A stretch of 64,000 nt of DNA, from positions 163,833-227,832 of the forward strand of contig NZ_GL883077.1 of the NCBI RefSeq assembly GCF_000204015.1, read 5' to 3'. This stretch comes from Asticcacaulis biprosthecium C19 (GTDB taxonomy: Bacteria; Pseudomonadota; Alphaproteobacteria; Caulobacterales; Caulobacteraceae). The notes beneath the pieces are model-generated. The model searched no databases. It worked only from the letters and a program-made list of their open reading frames with translations, and had not been told where the DNA came from. Shown here piece after piece: positions 45,894 to 53,832 of the stretch. Within the stretch, counting starts at the first letter, position 1. Each line of letters starts with the position of its first letter. A program made the translations under genes and the position numbers.

Positions 45894-47182
45894 GACGGTT
45901 CACCGGTAGGAGTCAGGCCGTGTTTGCGCAAAGATCCGGCCAGGACCATGAACAGGACGGCGGCCAGCACATAGAAGGGCACCAGCGTGTAAAAAGCCAG
46001 TTGCAGCGAATGATCGGGCGAGACGGCGCGCAGCCAGTCGGAAGCGGCGCCAAGATAGGTCGGCCCCAGCCCCAGGCCGATCAGGTTCATGACCAGCAGC
46101 AGCAGGGCACCGGACATGACGCGTTGGTGCGGGGCGACGGCTTCCTGGACCAGGGCGACGGCGGGGGACAGATAGAAGTAGTTGAAGACCATCGGCCCGA
46201 TCAGGAACAGGATGGCGGTCTGCCAGTCGGGCGCGTGGACGAAGCCGATGAACGGCGGAATGGCGCACAGCAGGCCGATGGCCGGGATCCAGGCATAGGC
46301 CGACTTGGCGCGCGGGGCAAAGGTGTCGACCAGCCGGCCGGAGATGATCATGCTGGCGCTCATGCCGAGCCCGACGACCAGGGCATACCAGACGGCGACA
46401 TCGGGCAGGGCCATGTCTTTTTCGCGCATCAGCAACAGGGTGGTGAAGTTGAGCGAAGCGTAGGTGACGAACTGGACCGCGCCGCAGGCCAGGGCCGTCA
46501 GCACCAGGACCGGGCGCGAGAAGAACATCCGCAGGGTCGGCCAGAAGCCGGCCTTTTCCGTCGGGGCAACCGTAACCTTATCGAGGCCGCCACGCTTGGG
46601 TTCGCGCACGGTGAGAAACACGACCAGGGCCATGACGATGCCAACGATGCCCAGCACGATAAAGGCGTAGCGCCAGCTATAGGCGGCGGCAATCGAGGCG
46701 CCAAAGGCCACACCCAAAGCCTGACCGACTGGCGGCCCCAGGTTAAACAGGCCAAAGGCAAGGCCACGGCTGCGCGACGCGAAATAGTCCGAGATGATGG
46801 CGTAGGACGGCGGCACCCCGCCGGCCTCCCCTACCCCCACCGACATGCGGGCGGCGACCAATTGCGGATAGTTGGCCGACAGACCGCAGGCGACGGTGGC
46901 AGCGCTCCACAGGCCGCAGGCCAGAGCGACCACCTTGGTGCGGTTGGTCCGGTCGGCCAGCCAGCCGACCGGGATGGAGATAAAGCAGTAGAAGACCGCG
47001 AAATAGAGGCCGGAAATCATCCCCAACTGCCCGTCGCTCACGCCCAGCTCGTCCTGGATCGGCTTGGCCAGTATGGACAAAAGCTGACGATCCAGGAAGT
47101 TCAGGACATAGACCAGGAACAGGACGAACAGCACGAACCAGGCATAGCCGGCCGGTTTCGTCGTTTGGGGACTCATCTCCAT
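45890..47182 (-). CDS. MFS transporter, spinster-like type
   Basis: A 430-residue transporter with about 12 membrane segments. FLDRQLLSILAKPIQDELGVSDGQLGMISGLYFAVFY at the N-terminus and SVGVGEAGGVPPSYAIISDYF are typical of the spinster-like MFS proteins that accompany TonB receptors in sphingomonads and Caulobacter. It starts 2 bp after the receptor stop and overlaps the esterase start. It could move either the ester product across the inner membrane or another pathway compound. Confidence 0.9.
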   Translation of the reverse strand: MEMSPQTTKPAGYAWFVLFVLFLVYVLNFLDRQLLSILAKPIQDELGVSDGQLGMISGLYFAVFYCFISIPVGWLADRTNRTKVVALACGLWSAATVACGLSANYPQLVAARMSVGVGEAGGVPPSYAIISDYFASRSRGLAFGLFNLGPPVGQALGVAFGASIAAAYSWRYAFIVLGIVGIVMALVVFLTVREPKRGGLDKVTVAPTEKAGFWPTLRMFFSRPVLVLTALACGAVQFVTYASLNFTTLLLMREKDMALPDVAVWYALVVGLGMSASMIISGRLVDTFAPRAKSAYAWIPAIGLLCAIPPFIGFVHAPDWQTAILFLIGPMVFNYFYLSPAVALVQEAVAPHQRVMSGALLLLVMNLIGLGLGPTYLGAASDWLRAVSPDHSLQLAFYTLVPFYVLAAVLFMVLAGSLRKHGLTPTGEPS

Positions 47183-47184
47183 GG

Positions 47185-49482
47185 TCAGAAGTCCGCCACC
47201 AGACGCACACCCACCGTCCGCGGCGTCAGGCGGGCATAGCGGCTGGTGAAGAAGGTTTCCGGGTGGACATAGACCACGGAGTCGCTGTTGGTCAGGTTTT
47301 CGACATAGAAGCCGACGGTATAGTTATCCATGGCGATGGCCAGGGTGGTGTTCACCAGGGTGTAGGCGTCGGTATAGTCGAAGGTCGGCATGGGCACGGT
47401 CGGCTTGCCCGGGGTGTTGGGGAAGGTGTTGGGGAATTCACCGACGTGGGAGATGGCCAGCGACCAGTTGGCGCGGGCCTTGGGCGTCAGGTCCCAGGCA
47501 TAGTTGACATAGGCCGTTCCCTGGAATTTCGGGCTCGACAAGGGCGTTCCCAAAACGGCGCCGGAATAGGCGGCTTCCTGGGCGGTCAGCTTGTCGACTT
47601 CGGACTTATTGACAGAGCCGTTCAGCCCGATGACAAGGCCGCGTCTGGGATACGCATGCAGCTCCCATTCCAGGCCCTGGCTGGTGGCGCCGCCGATATT
47701 GGTGGCGAACTGGACACCGTCGGAGACGCGGTTGGCCTGGACCTGGATGTTGCGCCAGTCGATCCGGTAGAGCGCCAGGCTGCCACCCAGCTTGCCGCCG
47801 AACCAGCGGCCCTTGGCCCCCAACTCGTAGTTGGTCAGGTCGTCGGAATCGGCGCCGTCGGGAATGATCAGGTCGTTCGGATCGGTCAGGCTGACCCGGC
47901 CGGCCAGGGCGTTGATCACCGGTGTGCGGAAGCCCGTCGACACCGCCGCATAGGTGGTCAGATTGTCATGGGGCTTATAGGACAGGCTGAGGCGATAGGA
48001 CGGCTTTTCGCCCTTGGCTTCGCGGCCGGTCGCGGTCGGGGTGGCGACGCGGTTGAGGTAGCCGGTATTGCCTGGGAAGACATAGCCGGCCGCGCCATAA
48101 AACGCGTAGGTGTAGTAGTTGGGCGCAGAGAAACCGCCGGCATCGGTAAAGCCCTGGGCCGACAGGCTGCCGTAGCGCAGGCCGCCTGACACCCATAGTT
48201 TGTCCGAGAAGCGATAGGTCAGGTCGCCATAGATGGCCGTTTCCTTGGAATCTGCGTGGCTGTAATCCATCAGGTAATATTCACCCTCGGTATTACGGAT
48301 GTTGTAGGTGGTCAGGAAGTCCTGGCGCGAACGCAGGAAATATTCGAGATATTGCCGGCGTTCCAGGTAGAAGCCGCCCAGAACCCAGTCGAATTTTCCG
48401 CCCGGATCGGAGACCAGGCGCGCTTCCTGGACGACGGTGCGGCGATAGCCATAGGCGTCCAGGCCGAACGGAATGGCGCCGCCAAACGTGCCAGCCAGGT
48501 CGACCACGAACTTCTGGTCGAAGTTCGAATAGTTGCTGGAGCTCATGAACTTGGCGCCGTCGAACTGATAGTCGACGGTGACATTGTAAGAGGTGAATTT
48601 TCCGGTGAACAGGTCGGGCTTGTCCGAGATCTTGACGTACTTGCCCAGGTTCGGGCTGGTCATGCCGGAATCCTGCGGATTGCTGTTCTCGTGCGAGGCG
48701 GTGGCGCGGATCGACAGGCGCTCGGTCGGCTTCCACATCAAGCTGACGCGGCCGCCGGTATCGATCAGCGAATTGGCCTTTTCGGTCCCCGTGCCGATAT
48801 TGGTGATGTAGCCGTCCTCATCGCGGTGGAACAGCACGGCGCGCAGGGCCAGCTTGCCGTCGACCAGGGGGACATTGACCATGGCGTTGTAGCGCTGACG
48901 CCAGGACCCGTTGCCGCGCACGGCGACGTCGCCCAGCACCGAGGCTTCGAATTCGCTCAGGTTCGGCGCCTTGGTGATAATGCGCAGCGCGCCGGCCAGC
49001 GAGCCTGAGCCGAAGAGGGTGCCTTGCGGTCCGCGCAGAAACTCGACTCTTTCGACATCGAACAGGTTTGGGTCGATATTGGTGGTGTTGCCGTTGGCAT
49101 TGATCGGCTGTTCGTCGATATAGATGGCGACCGCGCTTTGCAGACCGGCGCCATAGCCGGAATTGGTCGCCACGCCGCGGGCGGTGAAGTAGTTGAAATT
49201 GGCGCTGGGGCGGTTCAGCACCACGCCGGGGGTCTCGCGACCCAGGCCTTCGAAGCCGACTATGCCCTTGGCGGTCAGGTCCTTTTGCGAAAAGCTGGTG
49301 ACCGAGATCGGCACGTCCTGGGCCTTTACGGCGCGACGGGTCGAGGTGATGACGACGGCATTGTCGTCGTTGGCGGCGGCGGCATCGTCAGCCGGCGCGT
49401 CCTGGCTTAAGGCGGGTGAAGCGATGGCCACGCTGGCGGCCAGGGCGGCGGCGCAGGCCGTCCGCAAAAGAAGTCCCTTCAT
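47185..49482 (-). CDS. TonB-dependent outer-membrane receptor
   Basis: A 765-residue receptor. It has signal peptide MKGLLLRTACAAALAASVAIASPALSQ, a TonB-box-like AVVITSTRR, a plug domain (DVPISVTSFSQKDLTAKGI, ERVEFLRGPQGTLFGSGSLAGALRIITKAP) and a beta-barrel ending in ...GVRLVADF with C-terminal Phe. The class without siderophore-specific features is common for uptake of hydrophobic or sugar substrates. It is first gene of the uptake/esterase operon; the 25-bp predicted TetR operator is 76 bp upstream of the ATG. Confidence 0.95.
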   Translation of the reverse strand: MKGLLLRTACAAALAASVAIASPALSQDAPADDAAAANDDNAVVITSTRRAVKAQDVPISVTSFSQKDLTAKGIVGFEGLGRETPGVVLNRPSANFNYFTARGVATNSGYGAGLQSAVAIYIDEQPINANGNTTNIDPNLFDVERVEFLRGPQGTLFGSGSLAGALRIITKAPNLSEFEASVLGDVAVRGNGSWRQRYNAMVNVPLVDGKLALRAVLFHRDEDGYITNIGTGTEKANSLIDTGGRVSLMWKPTERLSIRATASHENSNPQDSGMTSPNLGKYVKISDKPDLFTGKFTSYNVTVDYQFDGAKFMSSSNYSNFDQKFVVDLAGTFGGAIPFGLDAYGYRRTVVQEARLVSDPGGKFDWVLGGFYLERRQYLEYFLRSRQDFLTTYNIRNTEGEYYLMDYSHADSKETAIYGDLTYRFSDKLWVSGGLRYGSLSAQGFTDAGGFSAPNYYTYAFYGAAGYVFPGNTGYLNRVATPTATGREAKGEKPSYRLSLSYKPHDNLTTYAAVSTGFRTPVINALAGRVSLTDPNDLIIPDGADSDDLTNYELGAKGRWFGGKLGGSLALYRIDWRNIQVQANRVSDGVQFATNIGGATSQGLEWELHAYPRRGLVIGLNGSVNKSEVDKLTAQEAAYSGAVLGTPLSSPKFQGTAYVNYAWDLTPKARANWSLAISHVGEFPNTFPNTPGKPTVPMPTFDYTDAYTLVNTTLAIAMDNYTVGFYVENLTNSDSVVYVHPETFFTSRYARLTPRTVGVRLVADF

Positions 49483-49557
49483 GCGTTATCTCCCATCAGC
49501 GCCGATCATTCACGCCGGGCTGTTAGGCTCAACATGCGCCGGATTTGGGGGCTTGTC

Positions 49558-49582
49558 AACACTCACTCTCTCGCGTGTGAAT
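49558..49582. promoter_or_regulatory. Predicted TetR operator, copy 2 (upstream of TonB receptor operon)
   Basis: AACACTCACTCTCTCGCGTG plus TGAAT matches the complement of 41764-41788 in 21 of 25 positions. The inverted-repeat form is CACTCAC-N6-GCGTGTG. The site is 76-100 bp before the receptor ATG, a plausible promoter position. Confidence 0.65.
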
Positions 49583-49606
49583 GTTATTGAATTTGATCTT
49601 TTCGAT

Positions 49607-49716
49607 CCGGCACAGGAACCGGCACAACATGCGCCTATTTTAAGCGATCTTGAGACATATCTAATTGATATTATGATCTATTATTTGTTAGACAACCGGC
49701 ACAGTAACCGGCACAA
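49607..49716. repeat. Two 21-bp direct repeats upstream of fic
   Basis: CCGGCACAGGAACCGGCACA plus A at 49607-49627 and CCGGCACAGTAACCGGCACA plus A at 49696-49716 differ by one base. Each is itself a tandem pair of CCGGCACA at 12-bp spacing, giving four copies (49607, 49619, 49696, 49708). The copies flank an AT-rich 68-bp segment and end 7 bp before the fic ATG. They are possible binding sites of a regulator. Confidence 0.65.
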
Positions 49717-49723
49717 TAGGCTT

Positions 49724-50911
49724 ATGGATATATCCTATATGGAACCCATGGTGCCGGAAGAGGCCGTCCGGGCGCTTGAAGACGAGGTTGTCGACCTCAT
49801 CGCCGAAGCCAATCAGCTTGCCGGCAAGGTGCATCCGATTTTGCGCGACTCCATCGGAACGCTGGTCCGATCGATGAACTGTTATTACTCCAACCTGATC
49901 GAAGGTCACGACACCCATCCGCGCGATATCGATCGAGCGCTGGCCAACGACTTTTCGACGGAACCAAAGCGGCGGGAACTGCAACAGGAAGCCGTTGCGC
50001 ATATCTATGTCCAGGGCCTGATCGACGCCGGCGATGACCCGGATATCTGGCCGGCTTCGGCCGTCTATGCGTCATGGTTGCACCAGGCGTTCTGTGAACG
50101 GCTGCCGACGGAGATGCTGTGGGTGACGAATAAGGACACCGGCGAACGGCTGGAGGTCGTCCCAGGGCAATGGCGGACCCATGATGTTCAGGTCGGACGC
50201 CACGTCCCGCCGGAACCGGACGACCTGCCGCGCTTTATGGCGCGTTTCGAAAAGGCTTACGGCGCGGCGCCGCTCAACCGGTTGCGCCAGATCCAGACCG
50301 TCGGCGCGGTACACCATCGCTTTCTGTGGATACACCCGTTCCTGGATGGAAACGGCCGGGTGGCCCGCCTTATGTCTCACGCTTTGCTGAAACGTCTCGG
50401 CATTGGCACCAGTCTGTGGTCCGTCGCCCGTGGGCTGGCGCGGCAGGAAGGCCAATACAAAAGACTGCTGGATTGGGCGGATTCTCCGCGTCAAGGCGAT
50501 CGCGATGGACGGGGCAACCTGACCCAGCAGGGCCTGGTCGATTTCTGCAAATTCTTCCTCGATACGGCGATCGATCAGATCCGGTTTATGAAAGGCCTGC
50601 TGGAACCGGACTCGCTTCTGACCCGGATGGAAATCCATGTCGAAGAGGAAATTCGCGCCAAGCGGCTTCTGCGCGGCAGCTTCGCCGTTCTGCGCGAAGC
50701 CGTTCTGTCCGGAGAAGTAGAGCGGTCTAAGATTCCGGCCTTGACCGGCTACGAAGAACGCGGCGCCCGAAAAGTCACCGCAGCCTTGCTGGAAAAAGGC
50801 ATGCTGACAGCGGCATCCCACCGCGCGACTCTTCGCCTGGCCTTCCCGACGGATGTGGTCGAACGCTGGTTCCCCAATCTTTACCCTAGCAACGCTGGGA
50901 CGAGATCATGA
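49724..50911 (+). CDS. Fic family protein with inhibitory helix
   Basis: A 395-residue Fic-domain protein from ATG 49724; the frame continues far upstream into the receptor gene on the other strand, which is spurious. The catalytic motif is complete, HPFLDGNGRVAR (near residue 205), so AMP transfer or a related reaction is expected. The N-terminal segment YYSNLIEGHDT contains S-x-x-x-E-G, the inhibitory motif of class II Fic proteins, which have this helix at the N-terminus. A winged-helix-like C-terminal region follows (about residues 300-390). The target is unknown. It is divergent from the receptor operon and lies next to an AT-rich cassette. Confidence 0.88.
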   Translation: MDISYMEPMVPEEAVRALEDEVVDLIAEANQLAGKVHPILRDSIGTLVRSMNCYYSNLIEGHDTHPRDIDRALANDFSTEPKRRELQQEAVAHIYVQGLIDAGDDPDIWPASAVYASWLHQAFCERLPTEMLWVTNKDTGERLEVVPGQWRTHDVQVGRHVPPEPDDLPRFMARFEKAYGAAPLNRLRQIQTVGAVHHRFLWIHPFLDGNGRVARLMSHALLKRLGIGTSLWSVARGLARQEGQYKRLLDWADSPRQGDRDGRGNLTQQGLVDFCKFFLDTAIDQIRFMKGLLEPDSLLTRMEIHVEEEIRAKRLLRGSFAVLREAVLSGEVERSKIPALTGYEERGARKVTAALLEKGMLTAASHRATLRLAFPTDVVERWFPNLYPSNAGTRS

Positions 50912-50987
50912 AAGCGGCTGGGTCAAAGGCTGATTGCATCGCGAAGTGCCGTGTTTGATATCGATATCACCAGAATCCCCGGGCTGC

Positions 50988-51482
50988 TTACTTGATTCCG
51001 AGAAACGGTACGATGTGCAATACCGACCAGCGGTATCTGCAAGATGCGGCATATGCTCTACAGTTGGCGAAATGTGCTCTGGCGTTAGTCAATACAGTGG
51101 CGTCGGCAGCGTGGCGAACTGGTGAACCAAACCCAGAACCGGTGATTGAAGAATAAAACGCGTTAATGTGATTGATGAAAACTTGCTCGCTAAAAATTTG
51201 CAATTGTTCGCGGTGGGCAGCGGAAATCAGGCTGTAAAGTTCGGTACGAGAAGATAATATTGCCGCACCCTCATACGGCAAATATACAGAACTTGACCAA
51301 TACTTTAAAGAAAGGTCATTAACCTTGATCAAGAGGGCAACGATTTCATCGATTTGCTTATTGTATTGGTCCGCACGCCGCTTCCTCGCCTCGACCCAAC
51401 TATTTTGGAACAGAGTTACCAGTACACTGGACGCAGAGCCCGCAAGTCCCCCCACAATCGCTGCTAATGTCGCATCATTCAT
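50988..51482 (-). CDS. Small membrane-anchored protein, fourth gene of cassette
   Basis: A 164-residue protein. The N-terminal hydrophobic helix DATLAAIVGGLAGSASSVLVTLF is followed by a charged, probably cytoplasmic helix (WVEARKRRADQYNKQIDEI) and an unassigned body; a short hydrophobic segment ends the chain (VLHIVPFLGI). I recognise no family. The ATG overlaps the stop of the DUF4325 gene (51479-51482). The surrounding DNA is clearly AT-richer than the rest of the window (26 of 60 G/C in 51241-51300). It could be the membrane effector or anchor of the cassette. Confidence 0.7.
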   Translation of the reverse strand: MNDATLAAIVGGLAGSASSVLVTLFQNSWVEARKRRADQYNKQIDEIVALLIKVNDLSLKYWSSSVYLPYEGAAILSSRTELYSLISAAHREQLQIFSEQVFINHINAFYSSITGSGFGSPVRHAADATVLTNARAHFANCRAYAASCRYRWSVLHIVPFLGIK

Positions 51483-51841
51483 GCAGTCTTGCGTCGCTCG
51501 CGGTCTGCATCCTCAATATAAGTCCAAATATCCTTTACATAATATTCATAGCCAGGGTTGGTCTGAATCAGCGCCAAACGAGATTTAAGTTCGGCGAACG
51601 AATAGCCTGCATATCTGATCAACCCGCCAAAACACTCCTCCAAGAATGAAGAACCGTATCCAAAGGCTGAATCAATTATGATACTTACTTTTTCTGATTC
51701 TCTGAGCGCCGGAACAAGAAAATCTTCTCTGAATTCCTCTCCGCTCTTGGGCCCATCCAAGCGAATACGGCCGCCCGGGAAGGGCGAAAAATCGTTGCCA
51801 ATGTCGATTACTTTTTCGACCATTTCAGCCATCAGACTCAT
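51479..51841 (-). CDS. STAS-like DUF4325 protein
   Basis: A 120-residue protein from ATG 51841 (MSLMAEMVEKVIDIG), which follows GGGAAATCT; a TTG at 51856 is also in frame. GGRIRLDGPKSGEEFREDFL, then VSIIIDSAFGYGSSFLEECFGGLIR, matches the STAS-like DUF4325 pattern. These domains often accompany GHKL ATPases and look like partner-switch components. The start lies inside the end of the ATPase gene, and its stop overlaps the membrane-protein start. Confidence 0.8.
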   Translation of the reverse strand: MSLMAEMVEKVIDIGNDFSPFPGGRIRLDGPKSGEEFREDFLVPALRESEKVSIIIDSAFGYGSSFLEECFGGLIRYAGYSFAELKSRLALIQTNPGYEYYVKDIWTYIEDADRERRKTA

Positions 51842-52925
51842 AGATTTCCCATGCAACCAATGTCCCGCCTATATCGTGTTTGTAAAGGCGTTTCTCAACT
51901 CCGCCATTTTCGCAATCGTAGAAATATTCGCCCTTTCCGCTAACAACCCTCAGAGTTCCCTTGCTAAATTTGTCCAAAAGGTTTCGCATTTCGCGAAGTC
52001 CTTTACCGCGATTTTTTTCACCCGTAGCAGACCGAGGGTTCTTAAATGCGGCTTCGATCGCGTCAGCATCACTGAAGAGTGAAGAATGTAAAAAATTCTT
52101 TAGCACTTCCCATCCGAGGCGACGTAGAGTCGCTGGTATGCCTTGACCATGGTCAAAAACCAATATCGAGAAGCGCTTTTTGTCCTCATTATAAGACGCC
52201 AAGAACCACCATCTATCAAACACTTGCTTTGGAACCTGATATTGTATGTCTTTGTAAGCCCATTGCCGAACGTTTGTAATCGCCTCGCTGATGGCGCCGT
52301 AGAGTTTGGGCGTTGCTTTTACAAAGGTTGCAATGGCCGCTACTTCCGTCATAAGGCTACGTAACGCTCGTTCCATGTCGACAATGTCTGCGCTTCGAAT
52401 TGATATGTAACGTTCTGCAGTTATCGGCGTTTGAGGCTCCGGCATATTATCTACGCCGACCAGCTCGAAAACACCGATCTCATTCAACATCCGCTTGATT
52501 CCGGGATCCCAAAAACCGTCGGCGGGTATCGTGTGCCTACCTCCGTGGATACGTTTCATTCGGTCCATTTCACTCGCAAAGAGAAGCGCACACGTCGGAG
52601 ACATGCGGCGGATGTGCTGCATTGTTACACCAATGGTCGGTGGAGAAAGCTGCACAACTTCGCGTATGGTCTGGAGAAATCCAATGGTGGCCTCACCAGC
52701 TTCTTGTAAATCAAGAACTTCCGGTGCAGAAATTGATACGTGCCCATACTGCACGTTGACTTCGGTCCCGTATTTGGCGGCAATTTCTCCCACTTTGTCG
52801 GAAAGCCCGGACTCGACGACCCTTACGTACAAGCGGTTGGCGTAATAATGATGCTTACGATTGCGCTTTTCGGCCCTCTTCGACCTGATCCTTTGCCTAG
52901 ACTCGCTTCCAGATCCCCTTTTCAT
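51825..52925 (-). CDS. GHKL/HATPase protein, anti-sigma-like, with N-terminal STAS-like region
   Basis: A 366-residue protein; ATG 52925 overlaps the upstream stop as ATGA (a GTG at 52934 is the alternative). A basic N-terminus (RIRSKRAEKRNRKHH) is followed by a region of about 180 residues with STAS-like features (VSISAPEVLDL, MSPTCALLFASEMDRMK). The C-terminal GHKL ATPase shows the N-box AISEAITNVRQWAY, the G1 box VFDHGQGIP, the G2 box NRGKGLREM and GGTLVAWEI. No His phospho-acceptor box is seen, so it is not a classical histidine kinase. DNA is AT-rich (23 of 60 G/C in 52201-52260). Confidence 0.8.
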   Translation of the reverse strand: MKRGSGSESRQRIRSKRAEKRNRKHHYYANRLYVRVVESGLSDKVGEIAAKYGTEVNVQYGHVSISAPEVLDLQEAGEATIGFLQTIREVVQLSPPTIGVTMQHIRRMSPTCALLFASEMDRMKRIHGGRHTIPADGFWDPGIKRMLNEIGVFELVGVDNMPEPQTPITAERYISIRSADIVDMERALRSLMTEVAAIATFVKATPKLYGAISEAITNVRQWAYKDIQYQVPKQVFDRWWFLASYNEDKKRFSILVFDHGQGIPATLRRLGWEVLKNFLHSSLFSDADAIEAAFKNPRSATGEKNRGKGLREMRNLLDKFSKGTLRVVSGKGEYFYDCENGGVEKRLYKHDIGGTLVAWEIYESDG

Positions 52926-53272
52926 CCGTAGCACGCCGTCCCGTCTTCATCAGGATCAAGCCTACGACCATTACCCCACTGCTCCATAGATCGTGTTCTG
53001 CGGGCACTTCCTTCCCAGCATTGCATTTCGGCGCCCAGGGCTGAAACTAGCGCCAACGTCCGTACATACCGATCTGATCCGATTCGCTCGATAGTCAACG
53101 GTTGGCGCCGCAGCACTTGCTTCAAGCTTTTTCGGCTGGCCTTAGCATCACCGAAGACACCTATCTCGGGAGCGTCAGTGTCAGTGAGGCGGATTCGCCC
53201 GTCGTCGCAGCGAATGATATCGCCGTCGACAGCATCGCGCGTAAGCGTATCCGAAAAGAAAATGTGAATCAT
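52922..53272 (-). CDS. SNase-like (thermonuclease family) protein
   Basis: A 116-residue protein from ATG 53272; a longer frame to 53428 has a low-complexity N-terminus running through a palindrome and is less likely. The staphylococcal-nuclease pattern is intact: DGDII, then RIRLTDTDAPEIG (Arg, Asp and Glu of the active site), then DRYVRTLALV (second Arg). No signal peptide is seen at this start, so it would act in the cytoplasm. It is the first gene of the four-gene cassette and overlaps the ATPase gene by ATGA. Confidence 0.75.
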   Translation of the reverse strand: MIHIFFSDTLTRDAVDGDIIRCDDGRIRLTDTDAPEIGVFGDAKASRKSLKQVLRRQPLTIERIGSDRYVRTLALVSALGAEMQCWEGSARRTRSMEQWGNGRRLDPDEDGTACYG

Positions 53273-53358
53273 GCGAGGACCTTCCCTCGCGATTGCAACC
53301 AGAAATTCAAGATTGATGCAAGGTCGCTTTTTTGTCACGGCAGGGACCTTGAGAATGA

Positions 53359-53382
53359 GAATTCTAAGAATTCTTAGAATTC
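53359..53382. promoter_or_regulatory. Perfect 24-bp palindrome
   Basis: GAATTCTAAGAA followed by TTCTTAGAATTC equals its own reverse complement over 24 bp, with three GAATTC words at 9-bp steps. It is placed between the divergent SNase-like gene and the membrane-protein gene at 53416. It may be an operator or a junction of the inserted cassette. Confidence 0.6.
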
Positions 53383-53415
53383 GGTGACACCTTATCGAAT
53401 ACGGAAATTCGCGCC

Positions 53416-53832
53416 ATGACTCAGCCACTCCAAACCCAATATGCCACCCTCAACGATCGCCGGCTCCACTTCGGCCGAGCCTTCTGGCAGAGCATCGCGT
53501 TTCATATTGCCTGCCTGATCGCGGTGGCGTTCCTGCTGCGCGGACTGAACCTGAGCACGCCGCTGCTGGGTGCGGCCGGTGCGGCGCTGGGCATGGCTAC
53601 CCTGCTCATGGCCTTTATCGCCTGGCGGCTGCAAAGGCTGGAAGTCCAGTACGAGTTCGATCTGCGCGCCATCGAGGATCACTGGATCGCCGCCGGAGAA
53701 ACCGGCATCCAGCGGCCTGCCGTCTCCGGACGGTTCGGATCGCGGCTGGCCGTCGTCGCGGCTCTCGCGCTCTTCGGTGCCGGGCTTATTGGGCTGGGAC
53801 TTGTGGTGCTGAGCGCCGGCCTTCCGAAATAA
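53416..53832 (+). CDS. Small membrane protein of unknown function
   Basis: A 138-residue protein with two N-terminal membrane segments (SIAFHIACLIAVAFLLRGL, AGAALGMATLLMAFIAW), a soluble loop and a C-terminal membrane helix (LAVVAALALFGAGLIGLGLVVL). No family is recognised. Base composition is back to the host level. The 3' end overlaps the convergent radical-SAM gene by 47 bp. Confidence 0.65.
   Translation: MTQPLQTQYATLNDRRLHFGRAFWQSIAFHIACLIAVAFLLRGLNLSTPLLGAAGAALGMATLLMAFIAWRLQRLEVQYEFDLRAIEDHWIAAGETGIQRPAVSGRFGSRLAVVAALALFGAGLIGLGLVVLSAGLPK

Noticed and set aside
49607-49716. CRISPR-like array
   Set aside because: Only four 8-bp units with unequal spacing; no repeat-spacer pattern and no cas genes.
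49193-49723. N-terminal extension of the Fic frame
   Set aside because: It overlaps the receptor gene on the other strand and its promoter region; Fic homology starts after 49724.
53273-53428. Longer N-terminus of the SNase-like protein
   Set aside because: It would encode a repetitive RILRIL segment read through the 24-bp palindrome; the ATG at 53272 begins where homology begins.
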